This document shows positions 26,489 through 35,388 of a stretch of 57,110 nucleotides of DNA, piece by piece. Within the stretch, counting starts at the first letter, position 1; every line of letters starts with the position of its first letter. The stretch comes from an uncultured Peptoniphilus sp. (lineage in GTDB: Bacteria; Bacillota; Clostridia; Tissierellales; Peptoniphilaceae), in the NCBI GenBank assembly GCA_902488455.1, contig CABTWG010000003.1, positions 1 to 57,110 on the forward strand, read 5' to 3'. The notes under the pieces are model-generated. The model saw nothing but the letters and a program-made list of their open reading frames with translations, was not told the origin of the DNA and did no database searches. A program made the translations under genes and the position numbers.

Positions 26489-27477
26489 CTTCTAAGATCT
26501 CCAAATATAGTTACATAAATCATAATTGAGAATACAAATATAAATCCAACTAAGTTTATATAGTACTCTACCTTTTCGCTTAAAGGCTTTCCTCTTAATT
26601 TTTCTATTAAAAGCATGACAAATCTCCCACCATCAAGGGCTGGTATCGGAAGTAAATTTACAACACCTAAGTTTGCCGAAATAAGCCCAAGAATTGCAAG
26701 GACATTTAAAAAACCAAATTTTGCAGACTGTCCAATCACTTTTATGACACCAACTGGCCCCGAAAGTTTTGATAATGCTAATTTACCAGTGAATAACATT
26801 CCTAAAACTTGAAATACTTCCTTAATCACATTTCCTGTTTGTTTAAAACCATATCTAATTGAATATGTGACTCCTTTATTTAGCATAGGTTTAATTCCGA
26901 TCATCTTTTGACCATCTTTTTCAACAACTTTAACATTTTGGGCATAAAGTATGCCATTTCTAACAGCATAAACCCTGACTGTATCTTTTTCAGAAGCAGC
27001 AATGGTCTTAGGAATATCTGCAAATTCTTTGATTTCTGTATGGTCGATTACAACAATCTTATCACCTGGTACAAATCCCATCTCTTCTGCTGGACTTCCA
27101 GGTACAATTTCGCCGATTGTCGTAGTTGCTACGCCATTGACACCTGCAATTATAGAAAAAGCAACTATTGCTAGAACAAAATTCATAAATGCTCCAGCAA
27201 GTATTGTAACCATTCTTTTTCCTATACTTACATTGTTAAATGCTCTAGGGTCTTCAGAATCTTCACCTTCACCTTCCATTGCACAGTATCCACCTATAGG
27301 AAGAGCACGAAGGGAATACAAAGTTTCCCCTTTTTGTTTTCCAAAAATCTTGGGACCCATTCCAAAAGCAAATTCATTTACTTTTATTCCAGAGGCTTTC
27401 GCCGCCACTAAATGCCCTGCTTCATGTAGTAAGATTACAAGAAGAAAGACAAAAATTACACTTAAAATTGTAGTCAT
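26485..27477 (-). CDS. rseP: Site-2 intramembrane metalloprotease RseP/RasP
   Basis: It cleaves anti-sigma factors and signal-peptide remnants within the membrane. The 330-residue protein has the zinc motif HEAGH (18-22) in the first helix, a PDZ domain (about 110-185, IGEIVPGSPAEEMGFVPGDKI) and the second active-site motif LLPIPALDGGR near the C-terminus. It overlaps both cdsA and ispG by 4 bases. Confidence 0.94.
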   Translation of the reverse strand: MTTILSVIFVFLLVILLHEAGHLVAAKASGIKVNEFAFGMGPKIFGKQKGETLYSLRALPIGGYCAMEGEGEDSEDPRAFNNVSIGKRMVTILAGAFMNFVLAIVAFSIIAGVNGVATTTIGEIVPGSPAEEMGFVPGDKIVVIDHTEIKEFADIPKTIAASEKDTVRVYAVRNGILYAQNVKVVEKDGQKMIGIKPMLNKGVTYSIRYGFKQTGNVIKEVFQVLGMLFTGKLALSKLSGPVGVIKVIGQSAKFGFLNVLAILGLISANLGVVNLLPIPALDGGRFVMLLIEKLRGKPLSEKVEYYINLVGFIFVFSIMIYVTIFGDLRR

Positions 27478-28262
27478 AGTACCTCCATAACTTTTGAAAA
27501 TAAAAATATAATCACAGTGACATTTAAGATGCTGTCAAATCTATCTAGCACTCCTCCATGTCCTGGAAAAATATTTCCATAATCTTTTATTCCTGAAACT
27601 CTCTTTATCTTTGATGCTATTAAATCACCTAGTTGTGAAGATATAGAGGTGAAAACAAGAAATATTATTGTCAATATATCTAAATTAATTGAATTATATT
27701 TAATCCATAAAGATCCAAGTATAACAGCTCCTAAGATACCTCCTATTGCGCCTTCTACTGATTTTTTAGGAGAAATACTTGGTATCAACTTGTGCTTACC
27801 CATAGTTACTCCTACGAGGTAGGCAAATGTATCTGTTGCAAATGCCATTATGAACACAAGAACCAAGTGCATTTTGTCCATTTTATAAAGAAGGTCAAAT
27901 ATCACAGGAATGTAGATGTAGCAAAAAACTGTGTACACGCTATCATCCATATTTCTATTGATATCTAAGTCTAGTACAAAAGAAATAAGCATAATAATAA
28001 GTATAAATAGATACTCAAAATTTTTAAGTACGCTTAAACTCTCTACACTTCTTATTAAAAATAGAATGATCGTAAAAATATAGAGAAGATATGCATTGAT
28101 ACTTATATTTATATTTTTAAAACAATTTTTTATTTCATATAATCCCACAAGTGACAAAAATAGTAGTGATACAGATAGATAAATTCCACCATTTACAATT
28201 ATGAAATATAATAAAATTATCCCTATGACAGCTGTAATACTTCTAGTTACGAAGTTTTTCAT
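27474..28262 (-). CDS. cdsA: Phosphatidate cytidylyltransferase
   Basis: It makes CDP-diacylglycerol, substrate of PgsA elsewhere in this window. The 262-residue protein has about seven hydrophobic helices and the C-terminal CDP-diglyceride synthetase signature from SQLGDLIASKIKRV through IKDYGNIFPGHGGVLDRFDS. It overlaps uppS and rseP by 4 bases each. In the common order a dxr gene would follow it, but here rseP does. Confidence 0.94.
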   Translation of the reverse strand: MKNFVTRSITAVIGIILLYFIIVNGGIYLSVSLLFLSLVGLYEIKNCFKNINISINAYLLYIFTIILFLIRSVESLSVLKNFEYLFILIIMLISFVLDLDINRNMDDSVYTVFCYIYIPVIFDLLYKMDKMHLVLVFIMAFATDTFAYLVGVTMGKHKLIPSISPKKSVEGAIGGILGAVILGSLWIKYNSINLDILTIIFLVFTSISSQLGDLIASKIKRVSGIKDYGNIFPGHGGVLDRFDSILNVTVIIFLFSKVMEVL

Positions 28263-28972
28263 ATCCCACCGTACCTTCTATTTCTATTTTGATATTCTAA
28301 GATGGCTTCTTGTAAATTCTCTTCTCTAAAATCTGGCCATAAAGTATCTACAAAAATAAACTCAGCATATGCCAATTGGTAAAGTAAAAAATTAGAAATT
28401 CTCTTTTCGCCACCAGGACGAATTAGCAGGTCTACAGGCGGTATATTTTTGGTGTAGAGATAATCATTAAAATTATCTTCGTTTAAATCATCTAATTTTA
28501 AACTTCCTTCTTTAAAATCTTTTGCAATTATTTTTGCAGCTCGTACAATTTCTGCTCTTCCTCCATAGGATAGAGCAATATTTAAAACCATTTTTTTATT
28601 GTCTTTTGTTGTATCGATAGCTTTTTTTACAGATTTAAAAGTCTTGTCGTCGAATCTTTCTATTTCTCCTAGTACATTTATTTTAACACCATTTTCATGT
28701 AGTCTTTTTAATTTTTTATCTATAAAAGAGTTTAAAAGAGTCATGAGATATCCCACTTCATCTGCAGGTCTCTTCCAATTTTCAGTAGAAAAAGCATATA
28801 GAGTTAGATATTTAACTCCCAAACGATAACTCTCTTCTACAATGTCTATAACCCTTTCAGCACCTTCTTTATGACCAAATGATCTGATTTTATTCTTACT
28901 CTGTGCCCAACGTCCATTTCCATCCATAATAATTCCGATGTGTTTAGGAACATTGTTTAAATCAATTTCCAT
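28259..28972 (-). CDS. uppS: Isoprenyl transferase (undecaprenyl diphosphate synthase)
   Basis: It elongates farnesyl diphosphate to the C55 carrier lipid for peptidoglycan. The 237-residue protein has HIGIIMDGNGRWA (catalytic Asp17), GAERVIDIVEESYRLGVKYLTLYAFSTENW and the C-terminal LLIRPGGEKRISNFLLYQ and EFIFVDTLWPDF motifs. It is preceded by a hairpin, and its AGGAG follows the U-tract directly. Confidence 0.96.
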   Translation of the reverse strand: MEIDLNNVPKHIGIIMDGNGRWAQSKNKIRSFGHKEGAERVIDIVEESYRLGVKYLTLYAFSTENWKRPADEVGYLMTLLNSFIDKKLKRLHENGVKINVLGEIERFDDKTFKSVKKAIDTTKDNKKMVLNIALSYGGRAEIVRAAKIIAKDFKEGSLKLDDLNEDNFNDYLYTKNIPPVDLLIRPGGEKRISNFLLYQLAYAEFIFVDTLWPDFREENLQEAILEYQNRNRRYGGI

Positions 28973-28981
28973 ATTTCTCCT

Positions 28982-29008
28982 AAAAAATAAAAGACCCTCA
29001 GGGCCTTT
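28982..29008 (-). terminator. Intercistronic terminator/attenuator between frr and uppS
   Basis: On the minus strand AAAGGCCC-TGA-GGGTCTTT (one G-U pair) is followed by TATTTTTT and AGGAG of uppS. The bases TTTTTTAGGAGAAATATG are identical to those before dut. No promoter fits between hairpin and gene. Confidence 0.8.
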
Positions 29009-29009
29009 A

Positions 29010-29564
29010 TTAAATTTCCATTAACTCATCTTCTTTAGCTTTTGTTACTACATCGACTTCTTTAACATATTTATCTGTTAATTCTTGAATCTTATCTTCG
29101 GCTAATTTTCTATCATCCTCAGACATTTCTTTATCTTTTTCAAGTTTTTTAATTTCGTCAATGGCAACTCTTCTAATATTTCTTATAGCAACCTTAGTTT
29201 CTTCTCCGTTTTTTCTAACGACTTTTGTAAGGTCACGTCTTCTTTCTTCAGTAAGTTGTGGAATTATTAGTCTTACAACTTTTCCATCATTAGATGGATT
29301 AAGACCTAAGTCAGATTTTAAAATTTCTTTTTCTATTACAGGTATAAGTGATTGATCCCATGGTTGTACAACAAGAAGTCTTGCTTCAGGAGCTGAGATT
29401 CCTGCAACTTGGTTAAGTGGAGTCACTTGTCCATAGTATTCAACTGTAATTTTATCTAAAAGTGCTGGATTTGCTCTTCCTGCTCTTATAGAAAGTAGAT
29501 CGTCTCTTAAAACCTCAATGGATTTTTTCATTTTATCTTCAGCTTCACGCTTATAATCAAACAT
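29010..29564 (-). CDS. frr: Ribosome recycling factor
   Basis: It splits post-termination ribosomes together with EF-G. The 184-residue protein shows LLSIRAGRANPALLDKITVEYYG, TPLNQVAGISAPEARLLVVQPWD and the C-terminal three-helix bundle, with RRDLTKVVRKNGEETKVAIRNIRR. Ribosome-binding site GGAGG. It follows pyrH by nine bases. Confidence 0.97.
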   Translation of the reverse strand: MFDYKREAEDKMKKSIEVLRDDLLSIRAGRANPALLDKITVEYYGQVTPLNQVAGISAPEARLLVVQPWDQSLIPVIEKEILKSDLGLNPSNDGKVVRLIIPQLTEERRRDLTKVVRKNGEETKVAIRNIRRVAIDEIKKLEKDKEMSEDDRKLAEDKIQELTDKYVKEVDVVTKAKEDELMEI

Positions 29565-29573
29565 AATTACCTC

Positions 29574-30290
29574 CTAATTAACGCTGGTACCTATTGTTTT
29601 TCCAGATACAGCATCATATATTGAGTTTTCTATATCTATTCCAAATACTATTACTGGAATATTATTGTCCATGCATAGAGATGTTGCAGTACTATCCATA
29701 ATTGTAAGTCTTCTAGTAAGTATTTCTTGGTAAGTAAGCGTGTCAAATTTCTTAGCAGAAGGATTGATATTTGGATCAGAATCATAGATGCCGTCCACTC
29801 CTTTTTTTGCAAGAAGTATTACTTCTGCACCAATTTCTGCAGCCCTTAGAGCCGCTGTAGTATCGGTTGAAAAATAAGGATTACCTATTCCTGCTGAGAA
29901 AATAACCACTCTTTTCTTTTCAAGATGTCTAATTGCTCTACGTCTTATATATGGTTCAGCAACCTCTTTCATTTCAATTGCAGTTTGAACTCTTGTATCT
30001 ACTCCTAGAGATTCTAACATATCTTGAAGAGCAAGAGCATTCATTACAGTACCAAGCATGCCCATATAGTCAGAAGTGGCTCTGTCCATATCTCCTGAAG
30101 ATCTGCCTCTCCAGAAATTTCCACCCCCAACTACAATACCAATTTCCACTCCAGTTTCATAAGCTCTTTTTATTTCTAAAGCGATTGATTTAACAGTGGC
30201 AGGATCTATGCCGATCTTAGCATCACCTGCCATAGCTTCACCGCTTAGCTTCAAAACTACTCTGTTGTATTTATTATGGGCTTTATCCAT
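29574..30290 (-). CDS. pyrH: Uridylate kinase
   Basis: It phosphorylates UMP to UDP. The 238-residue protein of the amino-acid-kinase fold has VVLKLSGEAMAG, GIVVGGGNFWRG, the DYMGMLGTVMNALALQDMLE helix and GNPYFSTDTTAALRAAEIGA. It begins one base after the tsf stop, in the standard rpsB-tsf-pyrH-frr order. Confidence 0.97.
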   Translation of the reverse strand: MDKAHNKYNRVVLKLSGEAMAGDAKIGIDPATVKSIALEIKRAYETGVEIGIVVGGGNFWRGRSSGDMDRATSDYMGMLGTVMNALALQDMLESLGVDTRVQTAIEMKEVAEPYIRRRAIRHLEKKRVVIFSAGIGNPYFSTDTTAALRAAEIGAEVILLAKKGVDGIYDSDPNINPSAKKFDTLTYQEILTRRLTIMDSTATSLCMDNNIPVIVFGIDIENSIYDAVSGKTIGTSVN

Positions 30291-30291
30291 C

Positions 30292-30939
30292 TTATTTACC
30301 CATTTGCTTAGCTACTTCTTCTGCGAAGTCTTCTTCTCTTTTTTCTAGTCCTTCTCCAACTTCATATCTAACAAATCTTCTGATCTTGATATTTTCACCA
30401 ATCTTAGCGATTAAGTTAGTTAGTACGTCTTGAACTTTTAGGTCTCCGTCTTTAATAAACTTTTGGTCAAGTAGAACAATTTCTTCATAGAATTTTTCAA
30501 GTCTACCTTCAACCATCTTTTCAACGATTTTTTCTGGTTTTCCTTCGTTTAGAGCTTGTTCTCTAAGAACGTTCTTTTCGTGTTCAACTTGTTCAGCTGG
30601 TACTTCTTCACGAGTTACATACTTTGGATTTGCAGCAGCTACTTGCATAGCCATATCTCTTACAAATGCCTTGAATTCTTCGTTTTTAGATACGAAGTCA
30701 GTTTCAGAGTTAACTTCAATTAGAACTCCGATTCTTCCGCCGTGAATATAACTATCAACTAAACCTTCAGCTGCAATTCTAGATGATTTTTTAGCTGCAG
30801 AAGCAAGTCCTTTTTCTCTAAGGAAATCTATAGCTTTTTCTAAATCTCCATCAGTTTCAGCAAGCGCTTTTTTACAATCCATCATACCTGCTGATGTAAT
30901 TTCTCTTAATTCTTTGATCATTTGTGCTGTGATTTTCAT
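30292..30939 (-). CDS. tsf: Translation elongation factor Ts
   Basis: The nucleotide-exchange factor for EF-Tu. The 215-residue protein has a UBA-like N-terminus (ITAQMIKELREITSAGMMDCKKAL), EAIDFLREKG and the IGVLIEVNSETDFVSKNEEFK core. It is of the short Firmicute type with one main dimerisation region. It is separated from rpsB by a terminator-like hairpin that ends next to its GGAGG. Confidence 0.96.
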   Translation of the reverse strand: MKITAQMIKELREITSAGMMDCKKALAETDGDLEKAIDFLREKGLASAAKKSSRIAAEGLVDSYIHGGRIGVLIEVNSETDFVSKNEEFKAFVRDMAMQVAAANPKYVTREEVPAEQVEHEKNVLREQALNEGKPEKIVEKMVEGRLEKFYEEIVLLDQKFIKDGDLKVQDVLTNLIAKIGENIKIRRFVRYEVGEGLEKREEDFAEEVAKQMGK

Positions 30940-30953
30940 TTAAAACCTCCTAT

Positions 30954-30980
30954 AAAAAAAGGGTCCTAAGCTTAGAACCC
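30954..30980 (-). terminator. Intercistronic terminator/attenuator between rpsB and tsf
   Basis: On the minus strand GGGTTCTAAG pairs with CTTAGGACCC (one G-U pair), followed by seven U residues, then ATAGGAGG of tsf. It allows less tsf than rpsB from one promoter. Confidence 0.8.
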
Positions 30981-30988
30981 AAATTATC

Positions 30989-31744
30989 TTATTCTTCCTC
31001 TTCTACTGGTTCGTTTTCAAGTTCTTCTTGAGAACCTTCTTCGTCAAAGTCAGTAAATTGAGTTCCTTGCTTACCTTCTAATACCGCATTTGCAATAGTT
31101 TCAGTGATTAGTTTAACCGCTCTTATTGCATCATCATTTCCTGGGATTGGGTAATCAATTTCATCAGGATCGCAGTTAGTGTCTATGATTCCTACTACTG
31201 GGATTCCTAGAATATCAGCTTCTTTAACAGCGATATATTCTTTCTTAGGGTCAACTACGAATATACAATCTGGTAGTTTATCCATATGTTTAATTCCACC
31301 AAGGAACTTTTCAAGTCTTTCTCTTTCAAGTCTAAGTTGAATAACTTCTTTCTTAGGTAGAACATCAAATGTTCCATCTTCTTCCATTTCTTCAAGTTCG
31401 TGAAGTCTTTCAACTCTCTTTTTAATAGTTTTGAAATTTGTAAGAAGACCACCTAACCATCTTTGGTTGATATATGGCATTTCGCATCTTTTTGCTTCTT
31501 TTTCAATAGCATCTTGTGCTTGTTTCTTAGTTCCTACAAATAGTATTGTCTTGTTTTCTTCTGATAGTTCTCTTACGAAATCGTAAGCTTCTTCAATTTT
31601 CTTTACTGTTTTTTGAAGATCTATAATATAGATTCCATTTCTTTCTGTAAAGATAAATCTTGACATCTTTGGATTCCATCTTCTAGTTTGATGTCCAAAG
31701 TGTACTCCTGCTTCTAGGAGTGCTTTCATTGATATAACTGACAT
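30989..31744 (-). CDS. rpsB: 30S ribosomal protein S2
   Basis: The 251-residue S2 has MKALLEAGVHFGHQTRRWNPKM, the TKKQAQDAIEKEA and NQRWLGGLLTNFKTI motifs, and FVVDPKKEYIAVKEADILGIPVVGIIDTNCDPD. It ends in a glutamate-rich tail of about 25 residues that extends past the conserved fold. It is the first gene of the long rpsB-to-polC block and is driven by the promoter and structured leader upstream. Confidence 0.97.
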   Translation of the reverse strand: MSVISMKALLEAGVHFGHQTRRWNPKMSRFIFTERNGIYIIDLQKTVKKIEEAYDFVRELSEENKTILFVGTKKQAQDAIEKEAKRCEMPYINQRWLGGLLTNFKTIKKRVERLHELEEMEEDGTFDVLPKKEVIQLRLERERLEKFLGGIKHMDKLPDCIFVVDPKKEYIAVKEADILGIPVVGIIDTNCDPDEIDYPIPGNDDAIRAVKLITETIANAVLEGKQGTQFTDFDEEGSQEELENEPVEEEE

Positions 31745-31770
31745 CTTTACACCTCCGTTTTTTATTCCTC

Positions 31771-31826
31771 CATTTTCGTCAACCTACCTCAGACCATCTA
31801 GGCAACTTGAGTATCGTCAGAAAATG
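31771..31826 (-). ncRNA. Structured 5' leader of rpsB (candidate S2 autoregulatory element)
   Basis: On the minus strand an outer stem CATTTTC/GAAAATG encloses CTCA...TGAG and an inner GCC-TAGAT-GGT hairpin, all between the promoter and the rpsB ribosome-binding site. Feedback of rpsB-tsf by S2 through leader RNA is known in other bacteria. I cannot assign this one to a named RNA family. Confidence 0.5.
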
Positions 31827-31848
31827 TGTGTCATTTAATACCTCTAAT

Positions 31849-31877
31849 ATCTTAACATATAAAATCTTTAGTATCAA
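31849..31877 (-). promoter_or_regulatory. rpsB promoter
   Basis: On the minus strand TTGATA (31877-31872), a 17-base spacer and TAAGAT (31854-31849) with an extended TG upstream. This drives rpsB and the genes behind it. The remaining bases up to the metalloprotease start (31878-31995) are AT-rich. A plus-strand promoter for that gene must be there but no convincing pair stands out. Confidence 0.75.
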
Positions 31878-31995
31878 CTAAAATCTTTAAAATAAGAGCT
31901 TATCTTCTACTAAAAATATTATTTAATTAATAACTAGATTTTATTTTTGATTAAGGATAAATTATATATAACAGAAATTTTAGGAGGAATTAATA

Positions 31996-32856
31996 ATGAA
32001 ATGGCAAGGCAGAAGAAAAAGTAGCAATGTACAGAGAGGTGGCGGCCCTAGATCACCACTTGTCTTCGGCGGAGGAATTGGTGGAGTTGTTCTACTTCTA
32101 TTATATTTTTTGCTTGGTGGAGATATTTCAAATCTTCCTACTGACAACACTCCAGTTAATACAAGTCCAGGTCAAAGGACTGAAGAACAAGCAGTGCTTG
32201 AAGACTTCTTATCTGTTGTACTTGCTGACACTGAAGATGTTTGGCATGAAAAGTTTAGTGAATATGGTCTAAGCTACACTGAACCTAAGATGAACTTATA
32301 CGACCAAGCTACTCAATCTGGATGCGGCGTTGCTCAGTCAAATATGGGACCATTTTATTGCCCTCTAGATCAGACAGTTTACATCGATGTCTCTTTCTAC
32401 AATGATTTAAAGAATACATTTGGTGCAGATGGTGACTTTGCTTTTGCATATGTGCTTGCTCATGAAGTTGGTCACCATGTTCAAAATCAATTAAATGTTA
32501 TTAATCAAGTTCAACCACTGAGAAATAAACTTTCAGAAAAAGAATACAATAAATATTCTGTAGCTATGGAACTACAAGCTGATTATTTCGGTGGACTTTT
32601 TGCATACTACATTAGAGAAAAAGGATATCTTGAAAGCGGCGATATCGAAGAAGCAATGAATGCCGCAGCATCAATTGGTGATGATAGAATACAAAAGATG
32701 AGTGGGCAAAGAATAAATGCAGATAATTTCACTCACGGAACTTCAAAACAGAGAAAAGATGCCTTTGATCAAGGCTTTAAGTATCATGATTTAGAACACG
32801 CTATGCAGTTTTTCGATGGTCTGGACTATAAAATAGAGTTTCAAAAAACTAGATAA
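31996..32856 (+). CDS. Neutral zinc metallopeptidase, YpfJ/KPN_02809 family
   Basis: A 286-residue membrane-anchored protein with a basic, Gly-rich N-terminus (MKWQGRRKSSNVQRGGGPRS), one membrane helix (about 22-41), and a zincin domain outside with HEVGHH (His156, Glu157, His160) and MELQADYFGGLFAYY, which likely supplies the third ligand. Two cysteines (110 and 122) could form a disulfide. Start ATG with AGGAGG eight bases before. It is one of only two plus-strand genes in the window, diverging from rpsB and converging on leuS. Substrate is unknown for this family. Confidence 0.9.
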   Translation: MKWQGRRKSSNVQRGGGPRSPLVFGGGIGGVVLLLLYFLLGGDISNLPTDNTPVNTSPGQRTEEQAVLEDFLSVVLADTEDVWHEKFSEYGLSYTEPKMNLYDQATQSGCGVAQSNMGPFYCPLDQTVYIDVSFYNDLKNTFGADGDFAFAYVLAHEVGHHVQNQLNVINQVQPLRNKLSEKEYNKYSVAMELQADYFGGLFAYYIREKGYLESGDIEEAMNAAASIGDDRIQKMSGQRINADNFTHGTSKQRKDAFDQGFKYHDLEHAMQFFDGLDYKIEFQKTR

Positions 32857-32887
32857 TTTAAAATTTATAATTAATAACTTAAACATT

Positions 32888-32931
32888 AAAAAAAGGCTTT
32901 AAAGAATAAAATCTTTAGAGCCTTTTTTTTT
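32888..32931. terminator. Bidirectional terminator between the metalloprotease gene and leuS
   Basis: AGGCT-T-TAAAG and CTTTA-G-AGCCT (arms 32894-32904 and 32913-32923) form a stem flanked by a run of A on the left and eight or more T on the right, so it can stop transcripts from both sides. Confidence 0.85.
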
Positions 32932-32940
32932 GCAAAATTT

Positions 32941-32964
32941 AAGAGCATCCATACGGGTGCTCTT
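32941..32964 (-). terminator. Hairpin behind leuS, likely terminator
   Basis: AAGAGCATCC and GGGTGCTCTT pair around an ATAC loop just after the leuS stop. On the minus strand only AAATTTT follows, so it is weaker than the neighbouring bidirectional terminator and may mainly protect the leuS 3' end. Confidence 0.5.
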
Positions 32965-32972
32965 AATAAATA

Positions 32973-35381
32973 TTATTTAATTACTATGTTTAATATTTTT
33001 CCTTTTATATAGATTTTTTTAACTATCTTTTTATCTTCTACCCAGTTTTTAAATTCATCACAAGATTCTGCTTTTTCAAATACTTCTTCTTCAGTAGCAT
33101 CTATTGGCACTATTATTTTAAATCTTACTTTACCATTGAATTGAACTGGTATTTCCACTTCATCATCCACTAGCATTTCTTCATCATACTCTGACCAGTT
33201 TGCTTCATTTAGATAACCTCCTAGAACTTCATGATAAAGTTCTTCTGTTATATGTGGTGCAACTGGATTTAAAAGAATAAGAAGTGTTTCAAAATCTAAT
33301 TTAGTTACGCTTCCTTCAGCGTAAAATTCATTTACTAAACTCATAAGAGCTGCTATTGCTGTGTTGAATTTAAGTGTTTCATAGTCATCTGAAACTTTCT
33401 TAATTGTCTTGTGTATAGAAGACTCTAATTTCTTTGAATATCCATCTTCTTCGTTTAATATTTCAGTTAATCCATAGACTCTGTCTAAGAATCTTCTAGC
33501 TCCCTTTACTCCATTTGTACTCCATGGGGCAGCTTTTTCAAAATCTCCCATAAACATTTCGTATGTTCTTAGAGTGTCTGCTCCATATTCATTCACAATG
33601 TCGTCTGGATTTATAACATTACCTCTGGATTTAGACATTTTTTCTGAGTTAGATCCAAGAATCATTCCATGGGAAGTTCTTTTCTTGTAAGGTTCTTTAG
33701 TTGGAACTACTCCTATATCATATAAGAATCTATGCCAAAATCTTGAATATAGTAAGTGAAGTGTTGTGTGTTCCATTCCTCCGTTGTACCAGTCAACTTG
33801 CAAGAAATGTTCTAAAAGTTTAGGATCTGCTAGAGCTTCATGATTGTGAGGATCTATATATCTTAAGAAGTACCAAGATGATCCTGCCCATTGAGGCATG
33901 GTATCCGTTTCTCTCTTAGCTGTTCCTCCACATACTGGACAAGTTGTATTAACGAATGAATCCATGTGTGAAAGTGGGCTTTCTCCATCATGAGATGGCT
34001 CGTAATTATCAACTTCTGGAAGTCTTAGTGGAAGATCTTTTTCGTCCATTGGAACGTAACCACATTTATCACAGTGAATTATTGGAATTGGTTCTCCCCA
34101 ATATCTTTGTCTTGAGAATACCCAGTCTCTCAATTTATAGTTAGTCTTCTTTTCACCAATACCTTTATCTTCTAAGAATTTAATTATCTTTTCAGTTGCG
34201 TCTTCTACGTTTAATCCATTTAAAAACTCAGAATTGATGATAGTGCAATTATTTTTTTCTACCATTGGTAGTTCATTGCTATCTTTATTTTCTATTACTT
34301 GGATTATTTCTAAACCAAACTTAGTCGCAAATTCGAAGTCTCTCGTATCATGAGCTGGAACCGCCATTATTGCACCACTTCCATAAGTCATTAGTACGTA
34401 GTCTGATGTCCAAACAGGTATTTCTTTTCCATTTGCTGGGTTAATTGCATGGATTCCCTTTAATTCTACACCTGTCTTATTTGTAGAAAGTTCAGTTCTT
34501 TCGAAATCAGATTTTTTAGAAACTTCTTTTATATATTTATCTACATCCTCGATATTTTCTATTCTATCTCTATAGTTTTGAATAAGTGGATGTTCAGGAG
34601 ATATTACCATGTAGGTAGCTCCAAATATAGTATCAGGTCTAGTCGTAAAGATTTCTAACTCTTCGTCTAAGTCTTTTAATTTAAATTTAACATCTGCTCC
34701 AACTGACTTACCAATCCAGTTTCTTTGTTGAGTCTTTACTCTTTCTATGAAGTCAACTTCATCAAGTCCTTCTAGTAATTTTTCTGCGTAATCAGTTATC
34801 TTAAGCATCCATTGTGATTTAACTTTTCTTTCAACTTCTGTTCCACATCTTTCACAGCAGCCGCCTACAACTTCTTCGTTTGCTAGACCTACTTTACAAG
34901 AAGGACACCAGTTAATAGGCATCTCTTGTTTATAAGCTAGACCATGTTTAAAAAGTTGTAAAAATATCCATTGAGTCCATTTGTAGTACTCTGGGTCTGT
35001 TGTATCTATTTCTCTATCCCAATCAAAAGAAAATCCTATTGATTTAAGTTGTCTTTTGAAGTTATGAATATTGTCAATAGTCACTTTTTTAGGATGAATT
35101 TTATTCTTTATTGCATAGTTTTCTGTTGGTAGACCAAAAGCATCCCAACCCATTGGGAATAAGACTTGTTCTCCTTGTAATCTTCTCTTTCTAGCAACTA
35201 CATCAAGTGCTGTATATGGTCTCGCATGGCCAACGTGAAGTCCTTGTCCTGAAGGATAAGGAAATTCAACAAGGGCATAAAACTTTTTTTTATTTAGATC
35301 GTTATCTGTCTTAAAAGTTTTATTTTCGTCCCAATATTCTTGCCATTTCTTTTCTATTTCTAATGGATTATACTTTTTCAT
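32973..35381 (-). CDS. leuS: Leucyl-tRNA synthetase
   Basis: A class I synthetase that charges tRNA-Leu. The 802-residue protein has the HIGH-type HVGH (49-52), a CP1 editing domain (about 220-410, with TTRPDTIFGATYMVISPEHPL), zinc-type cysteines (CPSC, CCERC), and KMSKS in SEKMSKSRGNV. It follows asnS by seven bases. No T-box leader is present. Confidence 0.97.
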   Translation of the reverse strand: MKKYNPLEIEKKWQEYWDENKTFKTDNDLNKKKFYALVEFPYPSGQGLHVGHARPYTALDVVARKRRLQGEQVLFPMGWDAFGLPTENYAIKNKIHPKKVTIDNIHNFKRQLKSIGFSFDWDREIDTTDPEYYKWTQWIFLQLFKHGLAYKQEMPINWCPSCKVGLANEEVVGGCCERCGTEVERKVKSQWMLKITDYAEKLLEGLDEVDFIERVKTQQRNWIGKSVGADVKFKLKDLDEELEIFTTRPDTIFGATYMVISPEHPLIQNYRDRIENIEDVDKYIKEVSKKSDFERTELSTNKTGVELKGIHAINPANGKEIPVWTSDYVLMTYGSGAIMAVPAHDTRDFEFATKFGLEIIQVIENKDSNELPMVEKNNCTIINSEFLNGLNVEDATEKIIKFLEDKGIGEKKTNYKLRDWVFSRQRYWGEPIPIIHCDKCGYVPMDEKDLPLRLPEVDNYEPSHDGESPLSHMDSFVNTTCPVCGGTAKRETDTMPQWAGSSWYFLRYIDPHNHEALADPKLLEHFLQVDWYNGGMEHTTLHLLYSRFWHRFLYDIGVVPTKEPYKKRTSHGMILGSNSEKMSKSRGNVINPDDIVNEYGADTLRTYEMFMGDFEKAAPWSTNGVKGARRFLDRVYGLTEILNEEDGYSKKLESSIHKTIKKVSDDYETLKFNTAIAALMSLVNEFYAEGSVTKLDFETLLILLNPVAPHITEELYHEVLGGYLNEANWSEYDEEMLVDDEVEIPVQFNGKVRFKIIVPIDATEEEVFEKAESCDEFKNWVEDKKIVKKIYIKGKILNIVIK

Positions 35382-35388
35382 CTCTCAC

